A model generated the notes under the pieces. It ran no database searches, had not been told where the DNA came from, and saw nothing but the letters and a program-made list of their open reading frames with translations. Position numbers and translations under genes: made by a program. A DNA stretch of 10,715 nt from Melampsora larici-populina 98AG31 (taxonomy: Eukaryota > Basidiomycota > Pucciniomycetes > Pucciniales > Melampsoraceae): contig NW_006769025.1 in the NCBI RefSeq assembly GCF_000204055.1, forward strand, positions 1-10,715. The letters run 5' to 3'. This document shows, one piece after another, positions 8,562 to 10,715 of the stretch (positions are counted from its first letter, which is position 1; each line of letters opens with the position of its first letter).

Positions 8562-9023
8562 AGTCATGTGGATCTTTTCGAGTCGAAATGAGCAGGAGAT
8601 CATCCCTCAAACCTTGCCTGAGAGAGGAAAATGTTAGCGATGTTTTGACTAAAGCCAAATGAGAAGCACTCACTCGGCCCAGTGAATCATGTCCATGATA
8701 AAGCTGTCACCGGTTCCTGGAGCCGACTTGGCAGGTATAACCCCAGCTTTCTCAAGAAGCTTTCGCCGATAATAACCAAGGCGATGAAGGTTTGAAAAGC
8801 CATGATGAATGTTTGACACCATGACAATCTCCTTTTGGCCTGCAGGAGCACGTCCGACCTGGTGATTGATTGATTGATTATGATGGAATGTTGGTGGTCA
8901 GTACCTTCTTGCCACGGGTATCAGATCAAGGACACCTACTTTGTGTCGTAATGGCGCCAAATCCGGATTGTCCTCACATCTTTTGCCAAACTTTGCCTGA
9001 GACAGTTTATCTGGCTTCCCTCT
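8562..9023 (-). CDS. Linker of the right gene between the GCM-like domain and the transposase core
   Basis: After the TGA at 9026-9024 the frame runs through KPDKLSQAKF and NPDLAPLRHK to 8940. The 81-nt intron (8939-8859) uses a GTAGGT donor and holds a TGATTGATTGATT run; it joins RHK to VGRAPAGQKEIV in phase 0. A rival donor at AGGTACTG gives the wrong phase and was not chosen. Exon 3 (8858-8674) encodes a helical, basic region (LHRLGYYRRKLLEK) ending in DSFIMDMIHWA. A 56-nt intron (8673-8618) then joins GA to G to give E-QGLRDDLLLIS. The frame ends at a T4 run (8559-8562), where one extra base shifts it; the next conserved sequence (QTQWMGEQLL) is in the neighbouring frame. Confidence 0.65.
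8863..8881. repeat. TGAT microsatellite inside an intron of the right gene
   Basis: A TGATTGATTGATTGATTATGA run lies in intron 8939-8859, just inside the acceptor of the minus strand. It replaces the usual pyrimidine tract with ATCAATCAATCA. Its instability could affect splicing. Confidence 0.8.
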
Positions 9024-9891
9024 TCAAGGCCATTGATGATGGTGGATGCCAGCGTGTCGAATGATCCCCCAGCCGTTACGATGCTCGTCCATGCGACATA
9101 AAGTGTTCGCACATTTGATGTGTTTAAGATTACCATCACACCTAACAGCTTGACACTTCTTAGTTCTAGAGATGAAAAAGGCTTATTAGAATTATTTCTT
9201 ACGCGCACAAAAAGGCAGGATCCATAACTCACTTTTCATGATATTCGTCTCTCTTGTCTTTTGCTGTGGGAGGCGAGCCGAGAAAGTCGCAATCGGGATT
9301 GGTACATTCTATTACACCTAAGCATGTGAATCTGACTGTTCGCCAGGTGGCGGTATTCCCCTTCGTGCCCCCTCCGGCAGTCGTATACGTGAATGCAAAC
9401 GTACCCCAGTTAGTGATCTTGGGTTGGTCTGGCTGCCTGACATAGACCGTATTTCCGTTTGGAAGTATCGGGTATCCTTCGTCGTCAATGGTGGTGCCCT
9501 CGTCTATGAAAGTTTCGAACGCGGCGTGGTCATGTGGCAAGGCAAAAGTCTTTTTGCCCTTGATGCCCTTTTTCTTCGATTGATTTTTTGATGGAGGTGA
9601 AGTTGTAGTTTCCTCGGAATGATCATGGGGAACAATCATGTCATAATCTTCTTTGTCATAGGGGTCGACATTGAATTCTTCTTGATCATCGAAAATGGCA
9701 TCATTTTGCTTTTCGTAATGATCTTCTTTGTCATAAAGATCGACATCAATTCCTTCTTGTGATTCATCATAATAAAAGGCTGGTTCTTGTGGTTCATCAT
9801 TGAACAAGGCTTGTTTTGAATTTTCACTATAGCCTGCTTCGGAGTCAAGATCGTCTTCAAAGTCATACATATCTTCCGAATTGCTGCTCAT
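9024..9891 (-). CDS. N-terminal segment of the right gene: acidic region and GCM-like zinc domain
   Basis: Exon 1 (9891-9233) and the start of exon 2 (9165 onward) join with phase 2 to read HEKTKKCQAVRC. Residues 1-100 are very acidic with repeated YDKED peptides; residues 101-115 are basic (KKKGIKGKK). From residue about 160 (NWGTFAF) a GCM/WRKY-type zinc domain begins. CLGVIECTNPDC gives C180, C186 and C191; C224, C229 and C238 follow, then a late IRHAGIHHH histidine cluster and WP. This order of cysteines followed by histidines is characteristic of the WRKY-GCM1 superfamily used by transposases to bind DNA. The frame hits TGA at 9026-9024 right after WP, yet the next residues (RGKPDKLSQAKF) continue the family pattern. 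The GCM label is by pattern and not by search. Confidence 0.72.
9647..9760 (-). repeat. 75-bp imperfect repeat coding acidic YDKED peptides
   Basis: TCTTCTTTGTCATA occurs at 9647-9660 and again at 9722-9735, an offset of 75 bp, with further similarity after each. The translated unit is about 25 residues, with VDLYDKEDHYE and VDPYDKEDYD as its clearest matches. The length keeps the frame. Confidence 0.8.
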
Positions 9892-9901
9892 TTTGTGTGA
9901 G

Positions 9902-9951
9902 TTGATTTAAAGAAATTCAACAGTAATTGATTTAAAGAAATTCAACAGTAA
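9902..9951. repeat. Perfect 25-bp tandem duplication just upstream of the right gene's ATG
   Basis: The 25-bp unit beginning TTGATTTAAAGAAATTCAAC is present at 9902-9926 and identically at 9927-9951. It begins 11 bp upstream of the ATG at 9891, so it lies in the 5' UTR or core promoter. Perfect identity indicates a recent event. Confidence 0.95.
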
Positions 9952-10339
9952 TTTTGCAATGTTTCGATGTGAAGTGATAGTCAAGATCAGGCTTTAGGCA
10001 AGTTTAACAGCAAAAGTGAAGCGACCAAAAGGAAGAAACAATTTTTTGATGGAACGTTGTGATAATGATCACACACGGCCCATTTCTTGTTTGACAGCTT
10101 CTTTTGGCACGGTGTGTTTCCTGGTTACCCATTTAATCGAGTTCAAATGGTCATTTGGTTTCTTGGTTCAAAATATCTTTTCGGATTGGTTGGAACTCAT
10201 TCGGATCAAAAACGTCTGATCAAAAAGGTGATTTGGATTCGATGTGGTGCCTGTTGTCATGGAGAACAGGGTGGGTGGACTCTTTGAGTTCTCTTTTGAG
10301 CGACTTTGCTATACAAAGACGTTGGAAGAGGGACCAAGA

Positions 10340-10443
10340 CATCAATCCTTGGTGGATTGGTATCGTAAACATCAATCTGTCATGGATTGGAAAGCATCAA
10401 TCCATTTGGGATTGGAATACATCAATCCGTTTTGGATTGGAAG
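10340..10443. repeat. Four tandem repeats of about 25-30 bp, each an inverted repeat
   Basis: Units begin with CATCAATC at 10340, 10370, 10395 and 10420 (steps of 30, 25 and 25 bp). Each pairs CAATCC (or CAATCT) with a following GGATTG (GGGATTGG in the third) across a few bases, so each can fold as a small hairpin. They lie about 450-550 bp upstream of the right gene's ATG. Subterminal clusters of this sort are often transposase-binding sites, but that is inference. Confidence 0.85.
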
Positions 10444-10715
10444 GAATTCGATCGGAATGTGGACTTTTCAGGTGATTAGTTGTGATGTCTGCAAGAGATG
10501 TCTTGTAAAATTAAAGAATATCGAAGTTTCTTTTATTTTTCAAACGTAAATCAGACCCGAACATTGTTGGTTGTAAATGTTTGGTTGTAAATTTCAACAT
10601 AGTATGTACAAGTATATAATTTTCAGATCCTTTTTTTCCGAATGTCTTTCTTACGAACAACTTTTTTTTTGGAATGTATGGAAAAATAAAGATTACCCCG
10701 GAAAACTTTAATTTT

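Larger units (their letters stand above)
5595..9891 (-). pseudogene. Full locus: GCM-domain MULE-like transposase fused to a USP-type peptidase, with stops and frameshifts
   Basis: Exons inferred by eye on the minus strand are 9891-9233, 9165-8940, 8858-8674, 8617-8112, 8031-7805, 7742-6367, 6302-6048, 5984-5831 and 5767-5595. The introns are 56-81 nt and all GT-AG. Interruptions are TGA at 9026-9024 (codon 267), TGA at 7567-7565 (about codon 660), TGA at 6060-6058 (about codon 1141), a one-base frameshift in a T4 run (8559-8562) and another in an A7 run (5956-5962). If each run carries one extra base, the whole chain is 3,759 nt, 1,252 codons plus stop. The start at 9891 is supported by an in-frame TAA at 9907-9909 and an AAAATG context. 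The domain order is an acidic N terminus, GCM-like zinc domain, DDE transposase with CxxH, AT-hook, USP-like peptidase and a charged tail. It is a decayed copy in the strict reading, although both indels are in homopolymers and could be sequencing errors. Confidence 0.8.
9892..10715. other. Upstream region of the right gene, presumed 5' end of its element
   Basis: No credible gene was seen; the short open frames at 10016-10549 lack family features and overlap in several frames. It should hold the promoter of the minus-strand gene. It contains a perfect 25-bp tandem duplication next to the start codon (9902-9951), four hairpin-like repeats (10340-10443), a 12-bp direct repeat TTGGTTGTAAAT (10567-10578 and 10581-10592), a TATATA sequence near 10613 that is too distant to be a sure TATA box, and a plus-strand AATAAA (10685-10690). 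The end of the window may reach the element's terminal repeat. Confidence 0.5.

Noticed and set aside
7565..8603. KDZ-type (Kyakuja-Dileera-Zisupton) transposase for the right gene
   Set aside because: Considered because KDZ elements are common in basidiomycetes, but D-68-D spacing, the CxxH motif and a GCM-like N terminus fit MULE better and no CxC domain is seen.
6027..9026. In-frame TGA codons as selenocysteine or programmed readthrough
   Set aside because: Fungi of this kind are not known to use selenocysteine, no stem structure was evident beside them, and simple C-to-T mutation explains all four.
8870..9064. Plus-strand small gene in this stretch
   Set aside because: It is antisense to exon 2 of the right gene, where cysteine and histidine spacing fits a GCM-like domain; it also starts in a TGAT repeat.
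10016..10549. Several overlapping plus-strand open frames of about 66-106 residues
   Set aside because: They overlap in all three frames, run through the hairpin repeat array, and show no domain or splice pattern.
1..10715. CRISPR array, tRNA or rRNA gene
   Set aside because: No regularly spaced identical repeats with unique spacers and no recognisable RNA gene were found; the hairpin repeats at 10340-10443 are too few and too diverged.

Overview
The window looks like transposon-rich DNA from a fungus, most probably a rust (Pucciniomycotina, Puccinia/Melampsora type). Reasons are many short GT-AG introns (56-83 nt), moderately AT-rich DNA, and two large transposase genes of a kind I associate with rust genomes. 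No housekeeping gene, tRNA or rRNA is visible. The organism is inferred from protein style, not from a marker gene.

Two big multi-exon genes face each other tail to tail. The left gene (132-4838, + strand, five exons, 1,464 codons) encodes a Mutator-like (MULE) transposase. In order it carries a Pro/His-rich N terminus, a FAR1/WRKY-GCM-type zinc domain, a DDE core (D513, D583, E695), a SWIM-like finger, an AT-hook, a CCHC zinc knuckle, an acidic tract, an RTC4-like domain and an OTU-type cysteine peptidase. Two in-frame stops (TGA 1456-1458, TAA 2062-2064) interrupt it.

The right gene (9891 down to 6058 or 5595, - strand, up to nine exons) has an acidic N terminus, a GCM-like zinc domain, a second MULE-like DDE core (D402, D470, E591 in the inferred reading), an AT-hook and a USP/UCH-type deubiquitinase-like domain. 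Its end is a set of short exons, one of which arose with its intron by a 217-bp tandem duplication. It is broken by three in-frame TGA codons and two one-base homopolymer frameshifts.

Both genes therefore join a WRKY/GCM-fold DNA-binding domain, a DDE transposase, an AT-hook and a deubiquitinase-type cysteine peptidase, but the peptidases are from unrelated families (OTU and USP). That parallel is the most interesting point here. All four in-frame TGA codons lie in TTGA, as expected if TCGA mutated by C-to-T change. Both genes look like lightly decayed copies of once autonomous elements.

The remaining DNA is non-coding. It comprises a short 5' leader (1-131), a 755-bp convergent spacer with tandem repeats and a GC-rich hairpin cluster (4839-5594), and an 824-bp region upstream of the right gene (9892-10715) with a perfect 25-bp tandem duplication and four hairpin-forming repeats. 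Clear terminal inverted repeats and target-site duplications were not found by eye, so element borders stay open.
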